This document shows, one piece after another, positions 7,627-16,154 of a DNA stretch of 34,344 bases. The translations under genes were made by a program, and so were the position numbers. How positions within the stretch are numbered: the stretch's first letter is position 1; the number at the start of each line of letters is the position of its first letter. Source of the DNA: a virus. Below the pieces are notes generated by a model. The model was given only the letters and a program-made list of their open reading frames with translations. It was not told where the DNA came from and did not search any database. The DNA is taken from the IMG/VR virus record IMGVR_UViG_3300045999_001073, positions 1 to 34,344 of that record; one strand, 5' to 3'.

Positions 7627-9866
7627 TATTTCACACTCCTATTACGATTGGTTCTCTCAATAAACACTTGCTGCTGGATTATGGCCGTCACAATGGAGTC
7701 GATCTCTGCCTGCGATGCGCCACCTTTCTTCAGCATATCAGTCAGCACACGGCGATAGTTTGCTGTGACGCGCACAGGCTCTCCCGGCTCAAAACTTGGC
7801 CTGACTGCCGACAAATCGATCTTGGCATCTTTGACAGATTTAGGCAGGACAGTACCATTAGGACCATAGTTGTCCACAATGCTTTGCTTAGTCGCATCAA
7901 TCTGCTTTTGCTCTGCTTGGCTTAATGCGCGTTTCTGAACCTCTCTTGTCGCATCCTGCATAGTAGGGGCTTCACCCTTACGGCCACCCTCTTCCCAATC
8001 TTTCATCATAGCGGCGTGTTTATCTTGAATTGCTTGGTTAGCATCAAGTTTAATTTTTGCTTTAGTGCGGGGGCTTTGAGTGCCAGAACCTTCAGCAATT
8101 GCATTTGCACCTTGATTGGCTAATGACTCGCGTTGCAATCTTCTATCGCCAATTTGCTTTGTCAAACCATTAACTGTGTTCGTATCAACAACACGACCAG
8201 CTAAAGCAACGCGTAATTGCGGAACGGTTGTGATTGCATAAGTGTCAATCTGCGCGATAACATCAGCAACGTCGCTCTCACCTTCTGGCTGTGCAACCAA
8301 CAAAGCACCTAAATTAGATGGCGCATCCTGCATTGTCAGGCCACGCGCCTCATAAGCAGCTTTGGCATCAGCCGGTGTCTTAATGACTCGCTTACTGATT
8401 GGGTCAACCTTCTTGGTACGGATGTAGTATTCGACTTCGCCTGTGCGTAGCGAATAGTCATTGGCACCCGATTCTTTAGGCAAATAGCGGTTAGCCAACT
8501 CAAGCGCAGTTGACGGCTTAACAGCGTTTTCCTTTGCCCAATTGATTACGTCTTCTGTCGTCCGTAGCGTTGGGTCTTTGTCGCGCAACTTATCTGTTAG
8601 TTTGGAAATGTTAATAGGGTCTTCATCGATTTCCTTTTTTAACAAAGTTGGCAAATCAATACGTATAGTCTTTGCGCTAACAATTTCTGGAAAGTTCTTA
8701 GATATATCTTCTAATTTACGAACAATTGCTGCCCTTTGAGCGTCAGTCGTCGAAGGATTAAGATAGTCAAGTTGCAAGTTGTTGGCGGCTATCGTTTGAT
8801 CATTTTTTTCGTTGGTACGATCTTTTGTCTTTAGAGCAATAAAACTTTCATACCTTGCCGCCATCTTGTCACGCGCAGCAAGCTGCTGCGTTACAGACAT
8901 ACTATCCCAAACATTTTGCAGGTCTACTGGCAATGTTCTAGTTTGAATAGTTGCGTTTAGGCCAACCAAGTCGCCACCAATATCGTCACGGCGAGACAAC
9001 ACAGCCTCTTCCAAGATTGCTGTTTTTATTTCTGCCTCAATCTTGTCGGCACGTTCCATTGCGTAGTTCATGCCGTCAATGCCGCCCAAGCCAAACGCTC
9101 GGCTGATTAAGGCCTCACGCTCTTTTTGTATTAATTCATTAACAGTAATGACGGCATTGTCTTTTGGACTAAAAGCATCACCGCCACGGATAATGTTGGT
9201 GACGGCATTTACATAATTGTTGTCAACATCATTGACAATCTTTACCTTGTTCTTGGTAAAGTTAAGCTGGTCTTCTTTTTTGGCTGCTGCCAAAATGACT
9301 CGGTTTGCATGAGTCGCCGCCGTAGCTCTATATGTATAAGCAGCATCTGGTGACACCTGCATTAAGCTATCAGACCAACCTTTAGTTAAAGCAGTTAGTT
9401 CATCAGTAATCTTTTTGGTATCAACATCAAATGTGTTACCCTGTTCATCCCGACCTAAATCAATCTTGCGCTGAATCTCATTGGTTTTGTTAATTATTTC
9501 TACTTGAGCATGAGCCGCAATTTCGTTAGAACGATACTTTTGGGCGGCGGCAGAAAAAGCATTGAGGCTAAATTCTTTTTTGAACTTATCTGCGTTGCCC
9601 TTGCTCATGGCCTCCAATTGCTTACGGCTAATTGGATTGGCAAGGACAAATTCTTCGCCAGCCGCTTCAGCAAACTTTTCTGCCGTACCAAACATATTGG
9701 TAGCAAGATTGGAAAATGTACGAGAAAGCGCGGTGCTGGCCTCTGCCGCCGCCTGATATTCTATCTCTGGCCGACGCTGACCAAAGTTAAGGTTGGGTTG
9801 CGGAAGCGACGAAACGTCAGCTAACTGTGTCCTTCCCGGCTGCAACAATTGAACTGGATCAGCCAT
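7626..9866 (-). CDS. Internal virion protein (T7 gp15-like by position)
   Basis: The protein has 746 residues, is hydrophilic and almost wholly helical, with many Lys/Glu/Gln-rich segments and no signal peptide. The N-terminus (QLLQPGRTQLADVS) and the length suit an internal core or ejection protein. It follows the gp14-like gene by two bases and overlaps the next gene, so the block is translated as one unit. Related T7-like phages carry a gene of this size here whose product enters the host periplasm with gp16. No enzymatic motif was seen. Confidence 0.65.
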   Translation of the reverse strand: MADPVQLLQPGRTQLADVSSLPQPNLNFGQRRPEIEYQAAAEASTALSRTFSNLATNMFGTAEKFAEAAGEEFVLANPISRKQLEAMSKGNADKFKKEFSLNAFSAAAQKYRSNEIAAHAQVEIINKTNEIQRKIDLGRDEQGNTFDVDTKKITDELTALTKGWSDSLMQVSPDAAYTYRATAATHANRVILAAAKKEDQLNFTKNKVKIVNDVDNNYVNAVTNIIRGGDAFSPKDNAVITVNELIQKEREALISRAFGLGGIDGMNYAMERADKIEAEIKTAILEEAVLSRRDDIGGDLVGLNATIQTRTLPVDLQNVWDSMSVTQQLAARDKMAARYESFIALKTKDRTNEKNDQTIAANNLQLDYLNPSTTDAQRAAIVRKLEDISKNFPEIVSAKTIRIDLPTLLKKEIDEDPINISKLTDKLRDKDPTLRTTEDVINWAKENAVKPSTALELANRYLPKESGANDYSLRTGEVEYYIRTKKVDPISKRVIKTPADAKAAYEARGLTMQDAPSNLGALLVAQPEGESDVADVIAQIDTYAITTVPQLRVALAGRVVDTNTVNGLTKQIGDRRLQRESLANQGANAIAEGSGTQSPRTKAKIKLDANQAIQDKHAAMMKDWEEGGRKGEAPTMQDATREVQKRALSQAEQKQIDATKQSIVDNYGPNGTVLPKSVKDAKIDLSAVRPSFEPGEPVRVTANYRRVLTDMLKKGGASQAEIDSIVTAIIQQQVFIERTNRNRSVK

Positions 9867-9868
9867 GA

Positions 9869-10534
9869 TTATTCTTTCGCTTCTGTTTTATTGGAACCAA
9901 AAAAATCAACGCCTTTGGATGGGAATGTCATCGCAAAGTTGGTCGCAGATGTTGCCAACTGAACACCAGCCATAAGACCGCCACTCTTGACAGCAATGTC
10001 GCCTGTACGCTGTGCAGTTCTCGAATTGGAGATTGCAGCTTCACGGTCATAGAACGCGCTGTCATACGATGATTGCAACATTGCGGTGGCATCCTCATAC
10101 CCAAGGATTCTTGCCGTCATGGCATTTAAGTCCGTAATGGCAATGTCTTGAAACGCTGCTCTTACGTTAGCACCACGGATGCCGCCGTAAGTACCTTCCG
10201 TCGCAACCACGCCAGAGGCATAGCCACGAGCGAGTGCCGTTGCATTGGCCTTACGTAACTGTGCCAACTGCGTGTTAGCCTGAATCTTGTAGTTGATCGA
10301 GTCATACTCAATCTTCATCAGATTGCGCTTAAACGCAGCCTCACCGTACTCAACAACCTTGTCTGCGCGTAATCCAGCCAGCCGCAGGTTTTCTTGCGCT
10401 TGGATCGAATAGCCAGCCGACTGATAGTAACCAGCCGCCTGTTGAGCGTAAGCTGCGCCAACCCCAGCGATCAATCCGCTAGCGGCGTACATACCCATTG
10501 CACGGGTATTTACTGGGTTTACTTTGTCTACCAT
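9869..10534 (-). CDS. Internal virion protein (T7 gp14-like by position)
   Basis: The 221-residue, Ala-rich protein has a hydrophobic Gly/Ala segment near residues 14-35 (GMYAASGLIAGVGAAYA) and a helical middle (QAQENLRLAGLRADKV). A second Gly/Ala segment lies near the C-terminus. It sits immediately after the tail nozzle gene with no gap and before the gp15-like gene. In T7-like phages the protein in this slot is ejected and forms the outer-membrane part of the channel. Assignment is by size, composition and order. Confidence 0.65.
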   Translation of the reverse strand: MVDKVNPVNTRAMGMYAASGLIAGVGAAYAQQAAGYYQSAGYSIQAQENLRLAGLRADKVVEYGEAAFKRNLMKIEYDSINYKIQANTQLAQLRKANATALARGYASGVVATEGTYGGIRGANVRAAFQDIAITDLNAMTARILGYEDATAMLQSSYDSAFYDREAAISNSRTAQRTGDIAVKSGGLMAGVQLATSATNFAMTFPSKGVDFFGSNKTEAKE

Positions 10535-12748
10535 TTATGTCCCCTGATTCACAGCTACCTTATACTCAAGACCGAGCAATGTCATCTTGAGAGGCAAGGT
10601 TTGCGTGATTTCAATAACTGCATCACGGGTATATCCACGAATGCCATTCAGCCGCTTAATACCGGTAAATGGCACGATGGCTATATCCAGTAATGGGTTG
10701 TCAAAGTTCTGGAACGGGACAGGCTGGTTGTTGATATTTAAGTGCTGCGTATTGTTCACAATGACGTTTGCTTCAACGATACGCTTCTTGAACCCGACAC
10801 GAGTCCCTGTCTGTAGTTTGACCTCCACAGGCATGGTTTTTACATAAACCGTAATAGGCAGGCCAACCTCGTAGCTAACCGTCGAGGCGCGGTCAAATGT
10901 TACTGAGCCACCACCGCTGACAGTCTCATTGCTCTGTGGAACGCCATCGCAGATGACGTTTAATGACTTGCCAATATGCGGTAGGCTGCTAGCAGAAGCT
11001 GCGACACCACCAATAAAGGCGCAATCAGTAAGGCGATCATCATCAAATAACTCAACAAAGTACCTAGTAGTCCCGTTAAAAACCCGTTTAACAATTGCAT
11101 AGATATCAGTAACGTCAACACTTACGTCAAGGAATTCACCGTCTGTCGTAAACTCTGAAGGAGCCACGATCTGCTGTGAGCGCAAGATAGAGTAAGACGC
11201 AATGGTTCCGTCTTCTTCATTAATAATCAACAACAGATCGCCTTCGTCTGTTGATGTCGCCCGACGTAATGATAAGCGAGTTGGGTCTTTTAATAGGTGG
11301 CCGGACAGCAAAGAGATTCTCTGCGTCACGTAGGTAAGTTGTGTGTCCGAGAACAAGAATTCATTAAGCGACTTACCTTGCTTCTGAACAAACAACGAGC
11401 CAGACTCCAACGCTTCAACGCGAGTCCCCGGCCTTGTACCATTGCGACTAACCTGTTTGAACGTAAACGTCAGCGGCGTAACCGGATCAGTCCCTTGCTG
11501 CGGGACATAAAACTCGCCACCCGTGGTGAAGACTTGAAGGTCGCGACCAGAGATAATGTCAACAATAATATTAAGCTGATTAGTATCAAGGGTAGCTTCA
11601 ACAGCATCATCGTCCAAAAACTCAGAGGGCTTGAAATCGAAGAAAAGGGCAACTTTGCTACCCCAGATCGTAGACGGGCGAGACTTAGAGCCGCCGAAGT
11701 ATAAGCGTCCCTCATGGAACGATACGCTTCTTTGCCAACCTCTTGAAGTAGACCAAACATCTTCATAGCCAGATTCCAATTCCCAGTTGCCAGATACAAC
11801 GGCTGTTGTGTTGAAAAACGGAAACTCTGTAATTGCTTCGACCGATGTGGCACTAATAAACTTTGTGATACGCAAACGGCCCTGTGGCGATGCGTTGATA
11901 TACTGGTCAACCTGACTGGTTACGCTAAACACCGATGTGTTGTTGGGTGTCGTCGTCCAGCTTGTTGATACCGTCGCAACCTTAGTTGACCCAACATAGT
12001 CAGAGATGATTCGTGTCTGACCAGCGCCTGTGCCGCTAGTGATCGTAATGCTTGCGCCGTTGTATATGTCGTCGGTTGCTACCGCGCCAGCGTCCAAGGT
12101 AATGGTAGTCGATGCCCCGGCTTGAGCCGTGCCAGTCCGACCATTGTGGAATACGGCTGCACCAGCAGTCAGCGTAATATTCCCAGCCACAGCAGACGGA
12201 GTTAGCGTCGTTGCCGGATTGGTAAATGTCTGGGTAAACGCATACTTTGGAATAGAGTCAAACGTAATTGTTGTTGCCGTCCAAGACGAATCTGTGGCAC
12301 CACGAACAATCTTGATCGGCTGCAAATCCGGGTGAACTACGATCAGCGTGTCAGCCGATTGCGTCCAGCACAACGACGACAACATGGCACCCGTTATGTT
12401 TGAAACAGTTAGGTAGTTATTGCCAGAGCCATTGATGTTTGTGATCAACGCCCCGTCTTTGACAACGTGCATCCTGCCTGCCACAAAGCAAAGCATATAG
12501 CTGTCATCAACCGAGAACTCAAAGGCAATAAGCCGAACGCCATTGGCCGCAGATGGGGTGCTGCTGTTAGGCAACTCAAAAATGTGCTTGGTTCCGGGAC
12601 GACGGCGCACACCGCCTTGTGGCTGAACAATAACATTGGTGGCCTTTGCTAAAGCATTGGCGTACTGCGGAATATCCACACGAGCGCGTAGCAACGGGTC
12701 AAGTTCACCCGTGCTGAAGTTCGTCTGGAAGTCAATGAACCGTGCCAT
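10535..12748 (-). CDS. Tail tubular protein B (nozzle, T7 gp12-like)
   Basis: The protein has 737 residues. The N-terminus, with FSTGELDPLLRARVD and then GGVRRRPGTKHI, is the hallmark of the podovirus tail nozzle family. The rest is beta-rich. It forms the end of the short tail below the gp11-like ring. Its start overlaps the stop of the tail tubular A gene at 12748 and its stop abuts the next start. Confidence 0.9.
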   Translation of the reverse strand: MARFIDFQTNFSTGELDPLLRARVDIPQYANALAKATNVIVQPQGGVRRRPGTKHIFELPNSSTPSAANGVRLIAFEFSVDDSYMLCFVAGRMHVVKDGALITNINGSGNNYLTVSNITGAMLSSLCWTQSADTLIVVHPDLQPIKIVRGATDSSWTATTITFDSIPKYAFTQTFTNPATTLTPSAVAGNITLTAGAAVFHNGRTGTAQAGASTTITLDAGAVATDDIYNGASITITSGTGAGQTRIISDYVGSTKVATVSTSWTTTPNNTSVFSVTSQVDQYINASPQGRLRITKFISATSVEAITEFPFFNTTAVVSGNWELESGYEDVWSTSRGWQRSVSFHEGRLYFGGSKSRPSTIWGSKVALFFDFKPSEFLDDDAVEATLDTNQLNIIVDIISGRDLQVFTTGGEFYVPQQGTDPVTPLTFTFKQVSRNGTRPGTRVEALESGSLFVQKQGKSLNEFLFSDTQLTYVTQRISLLSGHLLKDPTRLSLRRATSTDEGDLLLIINEEDGTIASYSILRSQQIVAPSEFTTDGEFLDVSVDVTDIYAIVKRVFNGTTRYFVELFDDDRLTDCAFIGGVAASASSLPHIGKSLNVICDGVPQSNETVSGGGSVTFDRASTVSYEVGLPITVYVKTMPVEVKLQTGTRVGFKKRIVEANVIVNNTQHLNINNQPVPFQNFDNPLLDIAIVPFTGIKRLNGIRGYTRDAVIEITQTLPLKMTLLGLEYKVAVNQGT

Positions 12749-13362
12749 TAATATCTCACCGCAACCAACTCATAATCTTCGATAACCTGTGGCGGCTGAC
12801 CCTGACCGTCAATATTGACCGCCTGTCTAAAGTAACCGCCACGACCATTTTCTGACGGTGAGCCGACAGCAACACCTTGCCAGTATCCGGTCTTTGCCTC
12901 TTGTTCGGTAATCGGGTACGCCAAGTGCCACGCCATCATGTACTTCAGCAATTGCACGAAGTATTGCGGCATCGCAAACTCTGGCGTTTGGTAAGGATAG
13001 TCAATATAGACTTCCTCGTAATTCGTGAGGATTTTGTCGCCTTGGATTTCCCACTCTTTGACCGGACGGGCATAAGCGGTTGCTGTTTCAAACAAGGCAC
13101 GAGGATTGCCTAGACGATCTCCGGGCAACTGATATTCGTAACGCCACTCGCTGACCGGCGTTGTGATTAATTTATTTAGTTGTGTTTTCTTGTACGCAAA
13201 CGACCACGGATACATTGAAAGCGTCATGTCCCGAACGTCTGGGTACAGACGATCACAGGAGTTCGCTTCATCTGTTCCGTCGTTGAAGGACGAAATAGTC
13301 TTTGCGCCAAGTAAAATCAGCGCGTCAGAACAAATGGAAACTGCCGTATCGCCTGCTGCCAT
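12748..13362 (-). CDS. Tail tubular protein A (adaptor, T7 gp11-like)
   Basis: The 204-residue protein has the family pattern ICSDALILLGA near the N-terminus, followed by the conserved YPWSFA segment (residues 51-56) and helical C-terminal parts. It forms the ring linking portal and nozzle. It lies between a small virion gene and the nozzle gene, overlapping the latter by one base. A 9-bp inverted repeat lies just upstream in the gap. Confidence 0.9.
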   Translation of the reverse strand: MAAGDTAVSICSDALILLGAKTISSFNDGTDEANSCDRLYPDVRDMTLSMYPWSFAYKKTQLNKLITTPVSEWRYEYQLPGDRLGNPRALFETATAYARPVKEWEIQGDKILTNYEEVYIDYPYQTPEFAMPQYFVQLLKYMMAWHLAYPITEQEAKTGYWQGVAVGSPSENGRGGYFRQAVNIDGQGQPPQVIEDYELVAVRY

Positions 13363-13382
13363 AACAACCTCTCATGTAATAA

Positions 13383-13416
13383 AGGGCTAGTCCTAAGTCT
13401 CCCCAGAACTAGCCCT
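13383..13416 (-). terminator. Inverted repeat, possible weak terminator or attenuator
   Basis: Perfect 9-bp arms AGGGCTAGT / ACTAGCCCT are separated by 16 bases. In the leftward direction the stem is followed by TTATTA, not a full U-run. It lies after the 90-residue gene and before tail tubular A. It could lower expression of tail genes relative to capsid genes or stabilise the upstream mRNA end. Confidence 0.45.
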
Positions 13417-13434
13417 ATACTGCGTAACTACGGG

Positions 13435-13707
13435 TTAGTCCGTATCAGTTGCCGAAACAGTCGTACCGTCAGCAATGTCTACTGCGGTAGACGAAACGGC
13501 GTTGACGTATGTCAGAACCAGACTTGGAGTCGTAGTGTCATAGACAAAAATAATATCGCCAACCTTCAGGGTGTCCTTTAACGACAGAAAGTAATCTGCC
13601 GTGTTGACGGTTGCCTGAGTATCAGCGGTCTTGTATAGGTACATTGAGGGTGCGTTGCCAGCTTTGGCAGCACACACCGTGACCCAACCAGTTGCGGAAA
13701 ATGCCAT
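13435..13707 (-). CDS. Small probable virion protein (head decoration candidate)
   Basis: The 90-residue, Thr/Val/Ala-rich, beta-predicted protein is encoded right after the major capsid gene (15-base gap) and before tail tubular A. A segment TLKVGDIIFVYDT resembles small beta-barrel virion proteins. It has no signal peptide and no cysteine pairs beyond one Cys. The position suggests a capsid decoration or head fibre part made in high amounts with the capsid protein. I did not recognise a named family. Confidence 0.55.
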   Translation of the reverse strand: MAFSATGWVTVCAAKAGNAPSMYLYKTADTQATVNTADYFLSLKDTLKVGDIIFVYDTTTPSLVLTYVNAVSSTAVDIADGTTVSATDTD

Positions 13708-13722
13708 GATTAGCCTCCTAGA

Positions 13723-14562
13723 TTAAGATTCGCGGCAGACGATCTTGACGATACCTTCATCGTCAATCGCCACAGCACCAGCCGAGAACATCGACGCGAT
13801 CAGGAAGGAAGTCTTCTCTGGAACGTAGTTGATCTCAGTTTTAGGGGCGATGCCTTCTGCCAGACCAACTGCGTCTTTGTGGAATGCAAAGCAGGTACGG
13901 TCGTTGGAGCCATCCTTAATCAGGCCACCCTCAGTGCGATCACCCAGAACATGGAAGGTGAAGCCCAAGAAAGTGTTGATCTCGCCTTGTACCAGCGCCT
14001 TGACGGTGTTGAAGTCAGACGAAGTAACAGCGGTTTCAGACAGCAACGAAGCCAAAGAACTTGCATGGATGATAATGTGACGGCCATCCATAGGCACGTT
14101 GTTAGCGTTCAGCGTCTGAGCTGCCGAGCGCAGTTTAGCCACGTTCATGTTGGTGTCAGAACCACCGATGTCGTTGCTGACCGATGTTGCGCTAGAAGCT
14201 GTCAGCGCGTCCAGAATCAATTGATCCTGACGACGACCGATTGCGTTCGACACAACCTTGACCAGTTCACGACGCTCATCGAAGTTGACCTTGGCCTGCA
14301 TGAAGATGTCCGAATACTCGGCAGCGATGTAGTCGCTGAGAGTTGCGGTCACTTGCGAGTAGGTTACGTTCAGCGGGGTAACGTCAGTCTGCGGAATGCG
14401 GATTTGAGCAACACCCTTGCCGATCTTCGGGAACTTATAAGTTGAACCTTCGACACCCGAACGGATACGGACAGCAGGACGGAGAACCGCCGAAGCCTGA
14501 TAGGCTTGCTTAACTTCCGCATCAAACAGGGTTACAAAGGCTGTAGACAGATTAATAGCCAT
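13723..14562 (-). CDS. Major capsid protein
   Basis: The 279-residue protein starts MAINLSTAFVTLFDAEVKQ and follows the scaffold gene, the expected order. Helical N-terminal part, a YKFPKIGKG segment (near residues 42-50) and a C-terminal beta region (SFLIASMFSAGAVAIDDEGI) fit HK97-fold capsid proteins of small podoviruses. It is shorter than T7 gp10 (about 345). A terminator and promoter lie upstream, so it can be expressed separately from the portal/scaffold genes. The purine-rich leader gives an acceptable ribosome site. Confidence 0.88.
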   Translation of the reverse strand: MAINLSTAFVTLFDAEVKQAYQASAVLRPAVRIRSGVEGSTYKFPKIGKGVAQIRIPQTDVTPLNVTYSQVTATLSDYIAAEYSDIFMQAKVNFDERRELVKVVSNAIGRRQDQLILDALTASSATSVSNDIGGSDTNMNVAKLRSAAQTLNANNVPMDGRHIIIHASSLASLLSETAVTSSDFNTVKALVQGEINTFLGFTFHVLGDRTEGGLIKDGSNDRTCFAFHKDAVGLAEGIAPKTEINYVPEKTSFLIASMFSAGAVAIDDEGIVKIVCRES

Positions 14563-14703
14563 TTTGTTTACCTTTTGACAAAGTTATAAAGAGGTTTCTC
14601 GCTGTCGGTGAGCCGGGGGTCCGGGCCGTCTGCTTGCAGTAGGATGCCAGCCAGTTGGGTACAACCATGTGAGGGTCGGTGATCTGATATGCCTCGGTTA
14701 CAT

Positions 14704-14731
14704 ATTGTAATCAGGTTTGTCTATTGTGCAA
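14704..14731 (-). promoter_or_regulatory. Candidate sigma70-type promoter for the major capsid gene
   Basis: On the minus strand TTGCAC (14731-14726) and TACAAT (14709-14704) are spaced by 16 bases, about 140 bases upstream of the capsid ATG and just downstream of a strong terminator. The same arrangement, TTGC plus TACAAT with a 16-base spacer, recurs at 20714-20687. The -10 matches the consensus at 5 of 6 positions; the -35 is weak. Confidence 0.5.
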
Positions 14732-14753
14732 GGGGTAACGATAGTTTTTTTGC

Positions 14754-14780
14754 AAAAAAAATCCCCGGACGAACCGGGGA
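14754..14780 (-). terminator. Rho-independent terminator after the scaffold gene
   Basis: In the leftward direction a perfect 7-bp stem TCCCCGG / CCGGGGA with a 5-base loop is followed at once by eight U residues (A-run 754-761 on the plus strand). It lies 25 bases past the scaffold stop and should end most transcripts from the portal side. Confidence 0.85.
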
Positions 14781-14804
14781 CAAAGCCACAGGGGAGAAAA
14801 ACTC

Positions 14805-15596
14805 TTATCCGTACCGCTGGTGAAACAAGCGTTCTACTTTGGCACGATAGGATGGATCGGTATCATACTTCGGATCGCCGACCATTGCCTGCAGTTCTAG
14901 GTCTGTTAGCTGGCCTTCTGTTGACTGAACCTGTGTCGGGATTCTGCCTTCGTAGGCCTCACGGACTTTCGAGAGTGCTTTCAGACCACGGGCAGTCCCA
15001 CCCATCAGTTTGAATTCCTCGAAATCCTCGGATGACCAGACACCCTTACTTACCAGACCCCTTGCCCAATTGACCATGCCATTGATTACAGCATCGGCAT
15101 TTGGACCCAATGCCTTACGTTCGGCCTGAATGTCAACGTCAGAAACGCCAACTGCCTCATTAGCCAGACCTGTTAGCTTTTGTGCAATATCATCAAATGC
15201 GGCTTGGGAAATGCCATTTTCAGCAGCCCAGTCCTTGAACATTGGCACAAACTGCATATTCTCTGCGTTCTCACCAAAGGCAGAAACGTCGTACTTGCCC
15301 TCTGGTGGAGCCTTGTGCGCCCCCTTGGAAACCATTTTACGAAGGTCTTTCCAAGACTTCGCCATGCCCTCCAGATCAGGTTCGTTGTTGTCTTTGTTCC
15401 AGAAGTTTTCAGGCCACCAGTCGGGTCGGTCAACCGCCTCGTCATCGGGGATGGATTCTGCGGCACGGTGATCTACCGCACTTTGATTGCTGTCTACAGG
15501 AGCTTTGTCTTCACTAGCCTCTACGTTGTCAAGTAGGCCAGTAGGTTCAGACGCTTCTGAATTACTAGGCTCGACTGCCGTTTCGTTATCGCTCAA
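14805..15596 (-). CDS. Capsid assembly scaffolding protein
   Basis: The 263-residue protein has a very acidic, Ser/Asp/Glu-rich N-terminal 60 residues, then a DRPDWWPENFW motif (56-66) shared by scaffold proteins of T7-like phages. The C-terminus is basic and helical (TDPSYRAKVERLFHQRYG), as expected for capsid binding. It lies between portal-side genes and the capsid gene. Its start overlaps the upstream gene by four bases (ATGA). Scaffold is lost before DNA packaging. Confidence 0.88.
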   Translation of the reverse strand: MSDNETAVEPSNSEASEPTGLLDNVEASEDKAPVDSNQSAVDHRAAESIPDDEAVDRPDWWPENFWNKDNNEPDLEGMAKSWKDLRKMVSKGAHKAPPEGKYDVSAFGENAENMQFVPMFKDWAAENGISQAAFDDIAQKLTGLANEAVGVSDVDIQAERKALGPNADAVINGMVNWARGLVSKGVWSSEDFEEFKLMGGTARGLKALSKVREAYEGRIPTQVQSTEGQLTDLELQAMVGDPKYDTDPSYRAKVERLFHQRYG

Positions 15597-15847
15597 AGGT
15601 TCCTCGCTCTATGGATGCGGGACTCAATCTCCTTAACTAAAGAGCATCGTCCCTCTAAAAAATAACCGTAAGAAGCATCGCTTCCCGGTCCCCAGCATGG
15701 TTGCTCAATGGTGGTGTCCCGTAGCCATTTGAGCAACTTCTGCCCTTCTTCTGTGCCAAACACACGCAGGCACAATTTATCTGCATCACTTGATTCTCTA
15801 GGAGCCATAGACTCCTGCATTGCATCTAGATCATCCCACCCAGCCAT
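15593..15847 (-). CDS. Bbp19-like small phage protein
   Basis: The start was set at the ATG at 15847 because AAGGAGG stands just upstream; a longer frame to 15868 lacks such a site. The 84-residue product has the pattern VFGTEEGQKLLKWL, then EGRCSLVKEI, which resembles the Bbp19-like domain of small proteins found next to portal genes in podoviruses. Function unknown; an assembly role is inferred from position. It overlaps the cupin gene by 17 bases and the scaffold gene by four. Confidence 0.65.
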   Translation of the reverse strand: MAGWDDLDAMQESMAPRESSDADKLCLRVFGTEEGQKLLKWLRDTTIEQPCWGPGSDASYGYFLEGRCSLVKEIESRIHRARNL

Positions 15848-16154
15848 AAGCCTCCTTGCTTGGCACAATCGGAGCCGAAGCTGCCTCTTCTGCCTGTTCT
15901 GTTGCGTGAATGCAGTACCAGATCGTATCTGTCTGAGTCACGATTACGTGGATTTTGTTTGCGGCTATTTCGATGCAGGCCGGAGCCTTGTAAAACTTTT
16001 GCACTCCGTCTACATCTAAAACGACTTCGCCCTTTGCCAGAATCGACAGGTGAGAATAGGTATGCGCGTGTTGTGGAATGGCATACCCTTTGGGCAACAT
16101 ATACTCTTTGGCGTACAACCCTTCTGCAAAATGGTGATGCAGTTCACATTCCAC
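15831..16154 (-). CDS. Small cupin-domain protein
   Basis: Starts at GTG 16154, with AAGGAGG a few bases upstream inside the end of the portal gene. The 107-residue product has a cupin motif 1: PKGYAIPQHAHTYSHLSIL with His29, His31 and His35 and then KGE (41-43). It also has a probable motif 2 with His69. Cupins are small beta barrels that often bind a divalent metal. No substrate can be assigned. Its location, between portal and scaffold with an 11-base overlap of the portal stop, suggests it is made with virion proteins and may be structural rather than enzymatic. Confidence 0.75.
   Translation of the reverse strand: MECELHHHFAEGLYAKEYMLPKGYAIPQHAHTYSHLSILAKGEVVLDVDGVQKFYKAPACIEIAANKIHVIVTQTDTIWYCIHATEQAEEAASAPIVPSKEAYGWVG

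Noticed and set aside
13879-14445. 188-residue plus-strand frame
   Set aside because: Antisense to the major capsid gene; product shows no coherent motif.
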